DNA from: Engelhardtia mirabilis
Lineage (GTDB): Bacteria; Planctomycetota; UBA1135; GCA-002686595
Length of the DNA stretch: 64,000 bases
Assembly (NCBI RefSeq): GCF_007748095.1
Contig: NZ_CP036287.1
Location: forward strand, 2,852,001-2,916,000
Direction: 5' to 3'
The notes below the pieces were generated by a model, which was not told the DNA's origin, did not search any database, and saw only the letters and a list, made by a program, of their open reading frames with translations. This document shows positions 36,501-44,759 of this stretch, in pieces (position 1 is the first letter of the stretch; the number at the start of each line of letters is the position of its first letter). The translations under genes and the position numbers were made by a program.

Positions 36501-37779
36501 GCACCTGCTGGACGAGGCGGTGCGCCTCGTCGCGGCCCTCGACGAACCGCAGAACCGCGTCTTCGAGAACACCGCGCGCACACGCGACGAGCTGCGCGGC
36601 CTCGGGATGGCTCCTGAGCGTGCGGACGTACTCTCCCGCGCGCGCCTGTTCGGCTACCCGCCGGGCCAGATGGGCAGCGCCGGCTACTACTACCTGGTCG
36701 AGCGCTCGGGTGAGTGGGACTCGGAGCAGGAGCTGATGGAGACCTACCTCTCCCACGTGCGCCACGTCTACACCGAGGGCGCCTGGGGCGAGCACGCGCC
36801 CGAGGCCTTCGAGCGCCAGATCCAGGGCACCGAAGCGATCCTGCGCAGTTGGTCGGACCGCACCCGCAGCCCCCTGTCGAACAAGTACGACTGGTACCAG
36901 GGCGGCAGCCTCTCGCGGGCGGTGAAGTACCTGACCGGGCGCGAGCCGCTGTTCCTTCTGACGGACGTCCGCGATCCCGACCGCGCGCAGATCGTCGATG
37001 CGCAAGAGGCCCTGCGGCGCGACTACCGCGTGCGGCTGTTCAACCGCAAGTGGATCGAGGGGATGATGGCCGAGGGCCACGCCGGTGGCGACCAGATCGC
37101 CGTGCACGTGTCGAACACCCTGGGCTGGGCGATCATGCGCGAGTCGGCGGTGGACGCCGCGACTTGGGAGCAGATCGTGGAGACCTATGTCGACGATCGC
37201 CTGGACCTGGGCCTTGGCGAGTGGTTCGAAGAGGAGAGTCCCTACGCCTACCAGGAGCTGCTCGAGGTCACTCTCGAGGCGATCCGCAAGGGCTACTGGG
37301 ACGCGAGTCCGGCGTTGCGCGCGAAGTTGGCTGGCGAGTACGTGGACTCCTTGGCGCGACACGGCGAGGGCGGCGGCTTGCGCGGCGGAGGCAACGTGGC
37401 CTTGGCCGAGTTCCGGGCTTCGGTTCTCGGGCAGGTGCCAGGCGCAGTCGATGCGGGTGTGCTGGTGCAGATCGCAGGCACGGCCGATGCCGTCGCGAAT
37501 GCAGCGCAGGCGCTCCAGGCCGCGTCGGCGCAGCTGGTGCCGGCGCGGGTGGCGGCCTCATCCGAAACCCGACCGAGCGAGGGCGCGAGCGCGCCCCCCG
37601 ATGACTCTCCGCGAAGCCCGTCCGCTTCCGGCTCGACCGAGGTCCGCGGTCGGGTGCTGGAGCCGATTGCGTCCGGCGAAGCCCCGCCCGCCGATCGCAC
37701 GGTCTGGATCCTCGCCGGCGCCGTGGCCCTGCTCCTTTGCGGCGGCTGGGTCGCGGGTCGAGGGGCGGCGCGCGTCTGA
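33541..37779 (+). CDS. Membrane-anchored CobN/HmuS-like chelatase
   Basis: A 1412-residue protein of the CobN/BchH superfamily. Family blocks include VHFGTHGTEFLLPGKSNGP, NINLWVVNNLGE and YPAKVGFTLNSFASFQDYGVMEAQILYLLGVRPVWD in segments. Unlike cytosolic CobN, it has an Arg-rich start and a signal sequence (FVGLLVALLVLAGAPLTTRA), and near the end a membrane helix (TVWILAGAVALLLCGGWVAG) after an Ala/Pro/Ser-rich linker. It is therefore likely to be tethered outside the cytoplasm. It begins 6 bp after the TonB-dependent receptor. In the hmu haem-uptake operons of Bacteroidota, HmuS is a CobN-like protein in the same setting and has been linked to removing metal from haem. I infer the same job here. 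The N-terminal ATG choice (33541, 33559 or 33571) is uncertain. Confidence 0.82.
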   Translation: MQTVGGMDSGMGGDPKVRGECSEAVRRRPPRYGRSFVGLLVALLVLAGAPLTTRAQQEGPSSAAAPIGDLPRLGLLGLHGGAIEPIVAGARGLGAEAVGLDEDFHSSEAPDWSDLDAVLIQHLRAEDAVQCAGAIRRARAANPDLVVLAISGGLDNVLPELTADGTVVTDPRVTALYRASGPENLRRLILYVLVAHLGQAGEVLPPRTESGATLFHPEVDEGFAGVAAYLDWASERTPGAADAPRAAIAVHHIHRLIQQPRVVAALVDALETRGMTALVIEDGQPAYREQMLEFAPDVVLHICHSLAEPSLRSELGVPHLHSIFFRLQSIEEWKSSDEGLDASTVAFQMTSQEVLGAIEPQVGAGTLRGRNSPEDLTPIPDRIDHLADRAVAWAHLGRSPNADKHVAIVYYNRELGKADLMRGSATGMFLNAPRSLMAVLRRMQAEGYATGPLPTDEDDLLERMVDHGQQIGAWAPDELDRLARSGQAVLIPAETYRAWFEERVPLHRRRELIEKWGAPPGRIQVWKNDEGAEFMVLPRVELGPGVTLLPQPLRGEAHDPSLAHDRLVPPSHNYLATYFWLQQEYGADALVHFGTHGTEFLLPGKSNGPAEDDWTDLILGRVPNINLWVVNNLGESTPARRRAYAVLVDHMVPPSVSAGIADELLSLHDDIEKWMALEPGALREEFRATITERALAERLDRDLELAQDDAGLLTVDAIAAVSDYLHEVQNETTPISLHTLGEPPAQEVLVPYLVTCLGSRFLDDLAQAIGVPARGGATAGDWDQLQRGRAERLLELHLMRGLDGESALHAIGGEAAAVRLTEGVRKGLELAVRLAAGLAGAGSEIDGLMTALSGGFVEPGPGNSPDRNPGVLPTGRNMYLLNPEEIPSRPSWELACALIDQFLVAQLEDQGHYPAKVGFTLNSFASFQDYGVMEAQILYLLGVRPVWDSRNLVNSLELIPSEELGRPRIDVFISALSYYRDFLPSRMHLLDEAVRLVAALDEPQNRVFENTARTRDELRGLGMAPERADVLSRARLFGYPPGQMGSAGYYYLVERSGEWDSEQELMETYLSHVRHVYTEGAWGEHAPEAFERQIQGTEAILRSWSDRTRSPLSNKYDWYQGGSLSRAVKYLTGREPLFLLTDVRDPDRAQIVDAQEALRRDYRVRLFNRKWIEGMMAEGHAGGDQIAVHVSNTLGWAIMRESAVDAATWEQIVETYVDDRLDLGLGEWFEEESPYAYQELLEVTLEAIRKGYWDASPALRAKLAGEYVDSLARHGEGGGLRGGGNVALAEFRASVLGQVPGAVDAGVLVQIAGTADAVANAAQALQAASAQLVPARVAASSETRPSEGASAPPDDSPRSPSASGSTEVRGRVLEPIASGEAPPADRTVWILAGAVALLLCGGWVAGRGAARV

Positions 37780-37795
37780 TCGCACCCGAATCGCC

Positions 37796-38374
37796 ATGGA
37801 GCAGCTCACCGAGATCCTGTTCGTCGTGTCCACGGGCCTCTTGGTGCCCGTGGTCGTCGTCTTGCTGTTGCTGGCCGCGTCGTCGGTCTTCGCCCTGGGC
37901 GGCTTTGGTCGCGAGGCCTTCGAACGCCGGCACGTCGCGAGCCCGGGCGAGTTGTCGGAGGCGATCGCCAGTGGCCGACCCCTGGCCGGAGAGGCCCGGG
38001 AGCCGGTGGCGCTGTTCGTGCGCCGGGCGCGCCAGCTCGGCGTGGCTCCGCCTTCGCTCGAGCCGCTGCTCGACGAGATGGAGATCGACCTGGCAGCACG
38101 CCTCTCGAGCCTGTCCCTGCGCGCGCGGCTGGGTCCGATGCTGGGCCTGATGGGAACCCTGATCCCCCTCGGGCCGGCCCTGCTGGGACTCGGCGACGGC
38201 CGCGTGGAGGAACTGGCCGCCGGCCTCGTGGTCGCCTTCAGCACCACGGTCGTCGGGCTGCTGGTGGGGGTGCTGTGCGCCTGCATGCTGCACGCGCGCC
38301 GGCACTGGTACGCGCGCGACCTCCACTCGATCGAGCAGGTCTGCCTGGCTCTCGACGCCCGAGGCCAAGCGTGA
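37796..38374 (+). CDS. MotA/TolQ/ExbB-type proton channel protein (HmuU-like)
   Basis: A 192-residue inner-membrane protein starting at ATG 37796. A first helix (ILFVVSTGLLVPVVVVLLLLAASSVFAL) is followed by a cytosolic stretch and then the family's two conserved helices, ARLGPMLGLMGTLIPLGPALLGL and ELAAGLVVAFSTTVVGLLVGVLCACML. The GLMGT-IPLGPAL and AFSTTVVGL motifs mark ExbB/TolQ proteins. It would use the proton gradient to energise TonB for the receptor. The stop overlaps the next start (GTGA). Confidence 0.87.
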   Translation: MEQLTEILFVVSTGLLVPVVVVLLLLAASSVFALGGFGREAFERRHVASPGELSEAIASGRPLAGEAREPVALFVRRARQLGVAPPSLEPLLDEMEIDLAARLSSLSLRARLGPMLGLMGTLIPLGPALLGLGDGRVEELAAGLVVAFSTTVVGLLVGVLCACMLHARRHWYARDLHSIEQVCLALDARGQA

Positions 38375-38727
38375 GGGAACCTACGAATCGCCGTCGCCGC
38401 CGCCGCGGTCACCGCCGGCTGCTCGACCTACCCGACGAGGATCCCCTGGCGGGCATGGCCAACCTCTTCGACGCGGGGCTCGTGTTCGCGGTGGGGATCC
38501 TGGTGGCGTTCGCCCTGCGCCTGGTCCAGGGCGAGTTGGCGGACGCCAAGGACCGGACCCAGGCCGAGCAGAGCGCGGCCCTGGAGCAACTCCTGCGCGA
38601 GGGGCTCGAGCTCGACCGCTTCCGCGAGGGCGACCGCACCGTCGGCGGCGAGGGGCAGCGTATGGGCACCGCCTACCGTCTCTCCAGCGGAGAAGTGGTC
38701 TACGTGCCCGATGGGGAACAGCCCTGA
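38371..38727 (+). CDS. DUF2149 small membrane protein (HmuV-like, ExbD role)
   Basis: A 118-residue protein whose GTG start overlaps the previous stop by four bases. After a basic leader (NRRRRRRGHRR) comes DEDPLAGMANLFDAGLVFAVGILVAFALRL, the single membrane helix with an N-terminal D-P and an Asp inside, typical of DUF2149. A soluble tail of about 70 residues follows (YRLSSGEVVYVPDGEQP). In hmu operons a DUF2149 protein follows the ExbB-like gene and is thought to take the place of ExbD. Overlap with the TonB start (TGATG) shows tight coupling. Confidence 0.72.
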   Translation: MREPTNRRRRRRGHRRLLDLPDEDPLAGMANLFDAGLVFAVGILVAFALRLVQGELADAKDRTQAEQSAALEQLLREGLELDRFREGDRTVGGEGQRMGTAYRLSSGEVVYVPDGEQP

Positions 38728-39443
38728 TGTCCGATCGGCGAGCGCTGCTGCAGTCCCATCCCCTGGCAACCTCCGCAGTGGTGCACCTTGGGGTTCTGGC
38801 GGCTCTGGCCTGGGCCACGGCCAGGTCTGAAATTCGCTCGGTCCCACTTGAAGTCGGCTTCGAGCCGGCGCCGTGGTTCGTGGAGCCCGAGTCGAGCTTT
38901 CCAGACCCGGAGCCTGCTCCGGTCGTGCGGGACGAACCCGTGACCCGGACGCCGCGACTGCTCGAGGACGAGACGATCACCATCGAGCCCCTGCCGCCGC
39001 CGCCCCGCGCGCGGTCGATCCTCCCCGGCGGTCTGCCCGACGTGCGCGTGATGAACCGTGACTACACGAGGGAGCTGGCCCAGACGTCGCCCGAGGAACC
39101 GGCGCCCGACCCTTGGGCCGATCCGCCCCTCGAGCCCGCGCTGCCGGTCCCGCCGGTGGCGGTCGAGAGTGATCGTGGACCGGAACTGCTCGAGGGTGCA
39201 CCTCCGGCCTACCCTCGCTCCGCCGTCCGTCGTGGCCAGGAGGGCACCGTCGTGTGCCTGTTCACCGTGGACTGCAAGGGCCGAGTGCAAGCGGTGACCG
39301 TGCGCGAGTCGAGCGGCCATCGACTGCTCGACGAGGCCGCTTGCGAGGCCATTTTGACCTGGCGCTTCAGCCCCGCGATCGTGGACGGCGTCGCGGCCTC
39401 CGACCAGGTCCTGCACCGCATCACCTTCGAGCTGGATGGCTGA
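38727..39443 (+). CDS. tonB: TonB energy-transducing protein
   Basis: A 238-residue TonB-like protein. One N-terminal helix (LATSAVVHLGVLAALAWATA, with the usual His) anchors it, a Pro/Glu/Asp-rich spacer spans the periplasm, and a C-terminal TonB domain ends the protein (APPAYPRSAVRRGQEGTVVCLFTVD, GRVQAVTVRESSGHRLLDEAA, WRFSPAI). It is the last gene of the receptor operon and would transfer energy from the ExbB/DUF2149 pair to the receptor. Confidence 0.9.
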   Translation: MSDRRALLQSHPLATSAVVHLGVLAALAWATARSEIRSVPLEVGFEPAPWFVEPESSFPDPEPAPVVRDEPVTRTPRLLEDETITIEPLPPPPRARSILPGGLPDVRVMNRDYTRELAQTSPEEPAPDPWADPPLEPALPVPPVAVESDRGPELLEGAPPAYPRSAVRRGQEGTVVCLFTVDCKGRVQAVTVRESSGHRLLDEAACEAILTWRFSPAIVDGVAASDQVLHRITFELDG

Positions 39444-39544
39444 ACGCGCGCGCCCGCGCCCGACGCCAGTCGTCGATGTTCGTTGCGCTGCAAGGCACAG
39501 GCGCGATGTCTCGACGAACGCGTGGACCTGACGCAAGCAAGATT

Positions 39545-39573
39545 GGGCGCGGAACGGAACCCGTCCCGCGCCC
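39545..39573. terminator. Hairpin between tonB and the carbonic anhydrase gene
   Basis: GGGCGCGG (39545-39552) pairs with CCGCGCCC (39566-39573), and after one mismatch ACGG-like inner bases pair again. It lies in the 175-bp gap between two convergent genes and could stop both. No T-tract. Confidence 0.6.
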
Positions 39574-39618
39574 GAGCTGGATCTGATGGGCCCGAGGGCA
39601 ACCTCGTGCCCGGCGGCT

Positions 39619-40341
39619 CTACTGCTCGAGCCAGTCGACCCGGCCGGAGCCGAGGTCGTAGACGCCGCCCACGATGGCCACGTCGCCGCTGGCGACCAAC
39701 CCGGCGATCACGTCGCTGCGCTCCAGGATGTCGGCCATGGTCTGCGCCACGTTGGCCTCGACCGCCGCCGCGATCAGGGCCGGGTTCTTGGAGGATTGGT
39801 CACCCGAGGTACGTCCGCGGGCAGCGGCCAAGGCCGGATCGAGGTTGTCGAGCATCGCGGTCAGGTTGCCGAGCTCGACTCCATCGGCGGCGCCCTTGAT
39901 CGCGCCGCAGGAGCTGTGGCCCAAAATTACGATCAGAGGCGTCCCGGCTGCTGCCGTGGCGAACTCGAGGCTGCCGAGCATGTCGACGTTCTCGAAGTTA
40001 CCGGCGATGCGGCCGACGAAGATGTCGCCGATGCCCTGGTCGAAAATGACCTCCGGGGGCACGCGGGAGTCGAGGCAGCTCAGCACCACCGCTTTGGGGT
40101 ACTGACCTTCGGCCGTGGTGTCGGCCTGGGAGAGGTAGTCGCGGGGGGTGAGGTGGCCGGCCATGAAGCGCGCGTTGCCGGCTTTCAGGTCGGCGAGGGC
40201 GTCCATCGGCGCCATGCGGGCTTGCACTTCCGAGGTCATCACCGCGGACGACAGTTCGCCCTCGTGGTGGTGCGGAGCAGTGCAGGCAACCAGGGGGGCG
40301 AGGGAAACGGACACGACGGCGGCGAGTCGCCAGTTCATCAT
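39619..40341 (-). CDS. Beta-carbonic anhydrase, exported lipoprotein
   Basis: Converts carbon dioxide and bicarbonate. The 240-residue protein starts at ATG 40341 (or the next codon) with a signal sequence and lipobox LAPLVAC, then a His-rich PHHHEGE. The zinc and active-site motifs are present: VLSCLDSRVPPE (Cys, Asp-Arg pair) and VILGHSSCGAIKGA (His and Cys). Beta-class enzymes are often cytosolic, so an extracytoplasmic lipoprotein form is worth noting, though such forms are known. It is followed by a convergent hairpin. Confidence 0.92.
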   Translation of the reverse strand: MMNWRLAAVVSVSLAPLVACTAPHHHEGELSSAVMTSEVQARMAPMDALADLKAGNARFMAGHLTPRDYLSQADTTAEGQYPKAVVLSCLDSRVPPEVIFDQGIGDIFVGRIAGNFENVDMLGSLEFATAAAGTPLIVILGHSSCGAIKGAADGVELGNLTAMLDNLDPALAAARGRTSGDQSSKNPALIAAAVEANVAQTMADILERSDVIAGLVASGDVAIVGGVYDLGSGRVDWLEQ

Positions 40342-40627
40342 CTCAGAGAGGGCAGGGCCTGCCGCGCTGGTTCGCACCAGCGTGCGGCTCGGACCGGTCT
40401 GGGGTTGGAGGGGTCGCCAGCCCGTGCTGGCGTGGTGATTCATGGGATCGAGATCCTGGCGATTCCAGACGAATCCGGCGGATCGGTGGTGCGAAGCCCG
40501 GCTCCTGTTTCGGCCCTCCGGCCGGGTTGCCTCGGCAACAGCGAAGGGCTCCTCGAGCGCCAAGAGCGAGCAGGTTGCCGCACGCATCGGACCGGGCGCG
40601 GTCGGTGCAAGTGGCTCCTGCGCGGGA

Positions 40628-41167
40628 CTATTCGCGGCGGCGATCGCGCCAGTCTTCCACGGTCAGCGCATGGCGCACATGGTCGCGCCAACGCCCGCCA
40701 ATCTTGAGGTAGCGCGGGGAGTAGCCCTCGCGGCGGAACCCGGCTCGCTCGACCAGGGCCAGTGAACGCGCGTTCTCCGGTTGGACGTTGGCCTCGACCC
40801 GGTGTAGACGCAACTCACCGAACACCTCGCGCAGCATCAACTCCAGGCCCTCGCCCATCAAGCCGCGCCCCTGGTGCGGCTCGAACGCGTAGCAACCCAT
40901 GTAGGCGCTCTTGAAGTTGCCCTGGAAGACCTGGCTGAGGTTGTAGACGCCGACGGGCGCGTGGGTCTCGCGGTCGACCACCAGGCGCCCTTCGAAGTCG
41001 TCGTCGCCGCAGCGCCGCAGCCAGCCGCGGAAGCCCTCGTTGTCGGCGGGCGGGTGGGTCCACGGTCGGTGGAGCTTGCGACTGCGCTTCACCGCGGCGA
41101 GGAAGTCAGCCTCGTCTGCTCCAAGGGGCTGGCGCAGGAAGACGCGCGGAGCGGGCTTGGGGCTCAT
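40628..41167 (-). CDS. GNAT acetyltransferase, RimJ/RimL-like
   Basis: A 179-residue acetyltransferase. The start at ATG 41167 overlaps the nitroreductase stop by four bases (ATGA). The fold is seen in RQPLGADEADFLAAVKRSRKLHRPW, then VDRETHAPVGVYNLSQVF, the acetyl-CoA loop HQGRGLMGEGLELML, and LHRVEANVQPENARSLALVERAGFRREG. These are typical for protein N-terminal acetyltransferases of the RimJ type, but the target is unknown. Confidence 0.88.
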   Translation of the reverse strand: MSPKPAPRVFLRQPLGADEADFLAAVKRSRKLHRPWTHPPADNEGFRGWLRRCGDDDFEGRLVVDRETHAPVGVYNLSQVFQGNFKSAYMGCYAFEPHQGRGLMGEGLELMLREVFGELRLHRVEANVQPENARSLALVERAGFRREGYSPRYLKIGGRWRDHVRHALTVEDWRDRRRE

Positions 41168-41895
41168 TCCAGGTTCGCTCCCTGACCCGTGTAGGTTGCG
41201 TTCAAGTGCTCGCGGATGCGTTTGCTGAAGCGCCGCCAGATCGCGCCCGACCAGTTGTGCCCGGGCTTGCCGCGCTCGGTGTAGTAGGCGGCCATGCGCT
41301 CGTCGTACTCGTCGGTGGCGGCGAGCACCTGGTCGTCTGTCGGGTAGCGATCCTCGTGCATGACTGCGTCCACCGACAGGCGCGGCTTGAGAGTGGGATC
41401 CTGGGCCGGCACGCCCACGCACAGACCGTAGAGGGGGTAGACGCCCTCTGGGACCTCGAGCAGATCCACAACCTCGGGCAGTCGATTGCGCAGCCCTCCG
41501 ATGTAGCAGATGCCGTAGCCCTGGGATTCGAAGGCCAGCACCAGGTTCTGGGCGAAGAGGCTCGCGTCGATGGTGGTGAGCAGGAAGGTCTCGAGGTTGG
41601 CCGCGTGGTCGACGCCTTCGCGACGCGCCAACAGTCGGTGGCGCCGATCGTCGCCGCAGACCACGAAGAAGGCCCCGCAGTCGCGCACGTAGGCCTGGCC
41701 GCCGGTCAGCTCCACCAGCCGCTCGCGGTTCCCCTGCGCCCGGATCCGCAGCAGCGAGTAGCCCTGTATGTTGCTCGAGGACGCCGCCATCTGCGCCGCC
41801 GCCACCGCGGCCCGCACGTCACCGTCCGGCAACTCGCCCGGCTCGAAGGCGCGGATCGAGCGGTGACCGCCCATCAACTCGAGGGTGGGGTTCAT
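41164..41895 (-). CDS. NfsA-type NADPH nitroreductase
   Basis: A 243-residue flavoprotein of the oxygen-insensitive nitroreductase/FMN reductase group. HRSIRAFEPGELPDGDVRAAVAAAQMAASSSNIQGY is split into the FMN phosphate and ring-binding blocks. QGYGICYIGGLRN and LYGLCVGVPAQDPTLKPRL are typical for NfsA/Frp. It probably reduces nitro-compounds, quinones or free flavin. The acetyltransferase gene downstream overlaps it by four bases. Confidence 0.9.
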   Translation of the reverse strand: MNPTLELMGGHRSIRAFEPGELPDGDVRAAVAAAQMAASSSNIQGYSLLRIRAQGNRERLVELTGGQAYVRDCGAFFVVCGDDRRHRLLARREGVDHAANLETFLLTTIDASLFAQNLVLAFESQGYGICYIGGLRNRLPEVVDLLEVPEGVYPLYGLCVGVPAQDPTLKPRLSVDAVMHEDRYPTDDQVLAATDEYDERMAAYYTERGKPGHNWSGAIWRRFSKRIREHLNATYTGQGANLE

Positions 41896-42134
41896 GGTCG
41901 GGATGATAGGGGCTCGTGGAGCCCGAAGTGAACTCGCAGCGGCGGTGGAGGACAGAGGGGAGGTTCACTGGACCGGCCGCTGGCAGCCCCGGTCGCCGCG
42001 CGCCGCAATCGCGAGCCCGGCCGAGCGGTCTCGTCGAGTCGTGACGACCGCGTCGTCGCCCCCCGGACACCCCGTCGTCCGGTCGAACGAGGCATCGACA
42101 CCGGGCGCGCCTGCCCGTACACCTCGCTACAGCC

Positions 42135-43937
42135 ATGGACAGCCAAGACCAACCGGCCTCGCCCCCGCGTGTGCGTCGTCGGGCGTGGGGGACGGCGCTC
42201 GCAGCGGTGCTCGCAGCGGCCCTCGCGATCCTCGCCTGGTGCGTGGCGACGAGGAATGCGGGCTCCCTGGGCGGAGGCGACCTGTCGGTCATCGATCGGC
42301 ACAGCCTCGAGCAACACAACCGTGCGGACCCGGCCCTCGTCATGCCCGCCTCGACCGAGCTGCCCCGGCGCGCGCTCGGCGGCTCGGACCCTCTCGCATC
42401 CGGCCGGACCGATGACAGCAACCCCGTGGTGATCGAGATCCACGCCCTCTCCGGGGCGGGCGTCCGGGTCAATGCCGAGGTCGAGGTCATCGATTCGAGC
42501 GGGCGCGCGCTGGTCGGGCAGACCCTCGTCGACCGCGCGCTGCGAGTGTCGCTCGATTCGTTGACGCTTCCCGCCGCCATCCGCGCCAAGGGCGAGGGGC
42601 AGCCTGTGACTCTGGGGCAGTTCGACCTCACTGTCGAATCGTTGTTCGCGGTGGTCGAGGTCGTGCTCTCCGAATCCGGCAGGATCGAGGGCGTGTTGGT
42701 GGATGAATCGGGCCTTCCCGTCACCGGTGGAGGAACGGTCGTCGCCGTGGCGGCCGGGCAGCTTGCGGCGCAGGTGTGCGATGCCATCCTCACGGGGACA
42801 CCCGCGGGTCCCGGTGAATGGGCGGCGGCGACCGTCGATCCGGACGGCACGTTCGCCGTCGATGGACTCTGGTCCGGAACGGACTACCGCCTCCACGCGG
42901 CTGGCCCGGGGCGGGCATCGTCAGCGTTGGGGGGGGGGCAACGGGTGGCAGCGGGAACGACCGGTGTGCGCGTGGCCTGCTTGCCCGTCTACGGTTGCCT
43001 GCTGCGGCTGGTGGGCGATGGAGCCGCAGAGACTCTCGAGGAGCTGCGCCAACGGGGTCGGAGTGGGCTGGACCTGCACGGCCTGCCGGCGCTTAGCAGT
43101 TCCTTGCCGATTCGGGCCCATCCGGCCGTGGCGGCGACGATCCTCGGGCGGCAGATCCATGCCCTCGAGCCGGGCCCGGAGATCGCCCTGCTTCGGACGA
43201 TGCCCGCGGAGGCCGAAGGCCTGGACGGCACGCTCTCGTTGGAGTTCCCGTGGATGTCCGGCTCGGGCCCGGCTCCAATCCGCATCCCGCGGCTGAGGGG
43301 TGAAGGCTTGCCACTCGTCGAGGTCGAAGCGCAGGTCGTGGGCGCGGACCACCGCGGCTCGATTCGGTTCGAGGCGATGCTTGGCCCGGGCTTGAAGCGG
43401 CTGGACGAATCGACCGTGGTTGCGTGGTTGATCCTGGCGCGTCCAGGCGTGACGTCGAGCTTCGAGCTGACGATCGGGGATCTGCTCGGTGGCGGCCGCA
43501 TCGACCTGCTCGCCAGCGGCGTCTTCGAGTGGCGGCTCGAGGCCGCGGGTGGGGGGCGGCTGCTCCCGGACGACGGGCGAGCCTTCGGCTTGGTGGACGT
43601 CGAGGGCGATTCGGCGACGTTATTGTTCGACCTGCGCGGGTTCGGCAGCGCCGTGCTCACGGTGTTCGACGAGGAGGGCCGGCTGTTCGTGGGTGGTCTG
43701 ACGGCGCGGCTGCGCGAGCTGACGTGGAGGGCACCGTTTCCCGGAGGAACGCAGCTGCGCTCCTTCACGGACGTCGCCGACCAGTCTTGGTCGCATCCCC
43801 CCTTCGTCGTGCCGTTCGTGAGCCCCGGTGAGAGGTTCGTCGCGGTGGACGCCGACATGGCCGGCCTGCGGTTGGGGCAGACGAGCCGGGCGGCTGAATT
43901 CCGCGCAGGTGAGCTGACCCGAGTCACGATTCGCTGA
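42135..43937 (+). CDS. Hypothetical membrane-anchored protein with carboxypeptidase-regulatory-like domains
   Basis: I do not recognise a specific family. The 600-residue protein has an Arg-rich start and one signal anchor (GTALAAVLAAALAILAWCVA), so the rest should be outside the cytoplasm. The region about residues 170-270 (GRIEGVLVDESGLPVTGGGTVVAV and VDPDGTFAVDGLWSGTDYRLHAAGPG) has the G-x-V-x-D-x-x-G-x-P-V pattern of CarboxypepD_reg or bacterial Ig-like folds. The rest is beta-rich without clear motifs. A run of ten G bases occurs within the coding region near 42929-42938, a possible slippage site. The gene stands alone between divergent and convergent neighbours. Confidence 0.75.
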   Translation: MDSQDQPASPPRVRRRAWGTALAAVLAAALAILAWCVATRNAGSLGGGDLSVIDRHSLEQHNRADPALVMPASTELPRRALGGSDPLASGRTDDSNPVVIEIHALSGAGVRVNAEVEVIDSSGRALVGQTLVDRALRVSLDSLTLPAAIRAKGEGQPVTLGQFDLTVESLFAVVEVVLSESGRIEGVLVDESGLPVTGGGTVVAVAAGQLAAQVCDAILTGTPAGPGEWAAATVDPDGTFAVDGLWSGTDYRLHAAGPGRASSALGGGQRVAAGTTGVRVACLPVYGCLLRLVGDGAAETLEELRQRGRSGLDLHGLPALSSSLPIRAHPAVAATILGRQIHALEPGPEIALLRTMPAEAEGLDGTLSLEFPWMSGSGPAPIRIPRLRGEGLPLVEVEAQVVGADHRGSIRFEAMLGPGLKRLDESTVVAWLILARPGVTSSFELTIGDLLGGGRIDLLASGVFEWRLEAAGGGRLLPDDGRAFGLVDVEGDSATLLFDLRGFGSAVLTVFDEEGRLFVGGLTARLRELTWRAPFPGGTQLRSFTDVADQSWSHPPFVVPFVSPGERFVAVDADMAGLRLGQTSRAAEFRAGELTRVTIR

Positions 43938-43973
43938 GCGCACCGGGCCCTCGGCCCTCGACGAACCGCTGCC

Positions 43974-44759
43974 TCAGACCTCGAGCTCGGGTCCGACCTC
44001 GTGTTGTGGCGCGACGAGCACCTCGACGTCGGCGCGACCGATGCGGGCCAGGCAAGCGTGTGCCGCGGCCAAGGCGAGTTCCGGCGTGTTGTTGGTCTCG
44101 GAGAGGTGCGCGAGTACGAGGGTGTGCAGCTCCGGCCCAGCCATCCATTCGAGCATCTGGGCACCCTGGGCGTTGGAGAGGTGTCCGTGGTCGCCGGCCA
44201 CGCGCCGCTTGAGGGGCGGGGGGTAGGGACCTTGGGCCAACATCTCGTCGTCGTGGTTGAACTCGAGCACCAGCACGTGGGAGCCCAGCAGGGTCTCCGC
44301 CACGCGCTTCTCCGGTCGCCCCATGTCGGTCAGGATCACCGCCTGACGCCCATCGGCGCGGATCCGCATGGCGAAGGTCGGGTGGGCGTCGTGGGGCAGG
44401 ATCTGGGCCGTGAGCTCCATACGCCCGCGGCCGTCGTCCTCGCCGAGTTTCACGGGCACGCCGCCGCCGAGGGTGCGGACGAGCTTGGCGCGGCGGATCG
44501 ACGAGTTGTGCTGGATCGCCTCGGAGCAGTGCAGGAAGGCGTGGTAGCGCTTGGAGAGCAGGCCCGCCGAGCGCGCGTGGTCCAGGTGCCCGTGGGTGAC
44601 CGCGATGTGGTCGAGGCCGCGCGCCGGAACGCCCGCCGTGGCGAGGCGCCGCTCCATCTCGGTTCCCGTCAAGCCGGCGTCCACGAGCATGCGGAGTTCG
44701 TCAGCCCGGATCAGGGTCGAGTTGCCCTTGCTACCGCTGGAGAGGACGCGAAGTCGCAT
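43974..44759 (-). CDS. MBL-fold metallo-hydrolase, WalJ/YycJ-like
   Basis: A 261-residue metallo-beta-lactamase-fold enzyme. It begins MRLRVLSSGSKGNSTLIRAD, the typical YycJ/WalJ start. The metal motif reads THGHLDH (usually T-H-x-H-x-D-H) and later ligands are in VLEFNHDDEML, GDHGHLSN and LAHLSETNN. Members are thought to be nucleases or phosphodiesterases acting in cell-wall or DNA metabolism. The 5' end overlaps the upstream membrane-protein gene by 29 bp. Confidence 0.9.
   Translation of the reverse strand: MRLRVLSSGSKGNSTLIRADELRMLVDAGLTGTEMERRLATAGVPARGLDHIAVTHGHLDHARSAGLLSKRYHAFLHCSEAIQHNSSIRRAKLVRTLGGGVPVKLGEDDGRGRMELTAQILPHDAHPTFAMRIRADGRQAVILTDMGRPEKRVAETLLGSHVLVLEFNHDDEMLAQGPYPPPLKRRVAGDHGHLSNAQGAQMLEWMAGPELHTLVLAHLSETNNTPELALAAAHACLARIGRADVEVLVAPQHEVGPELEV

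Noticed and set aside
33541..37779. Cobaltochelatase subunit CobN for B12 synthesis
   Set aside because: It has a signal sequence and a C-terminal membrane helix, no cobS or cobT nearby, and it lies in a receptor-TonB operon.
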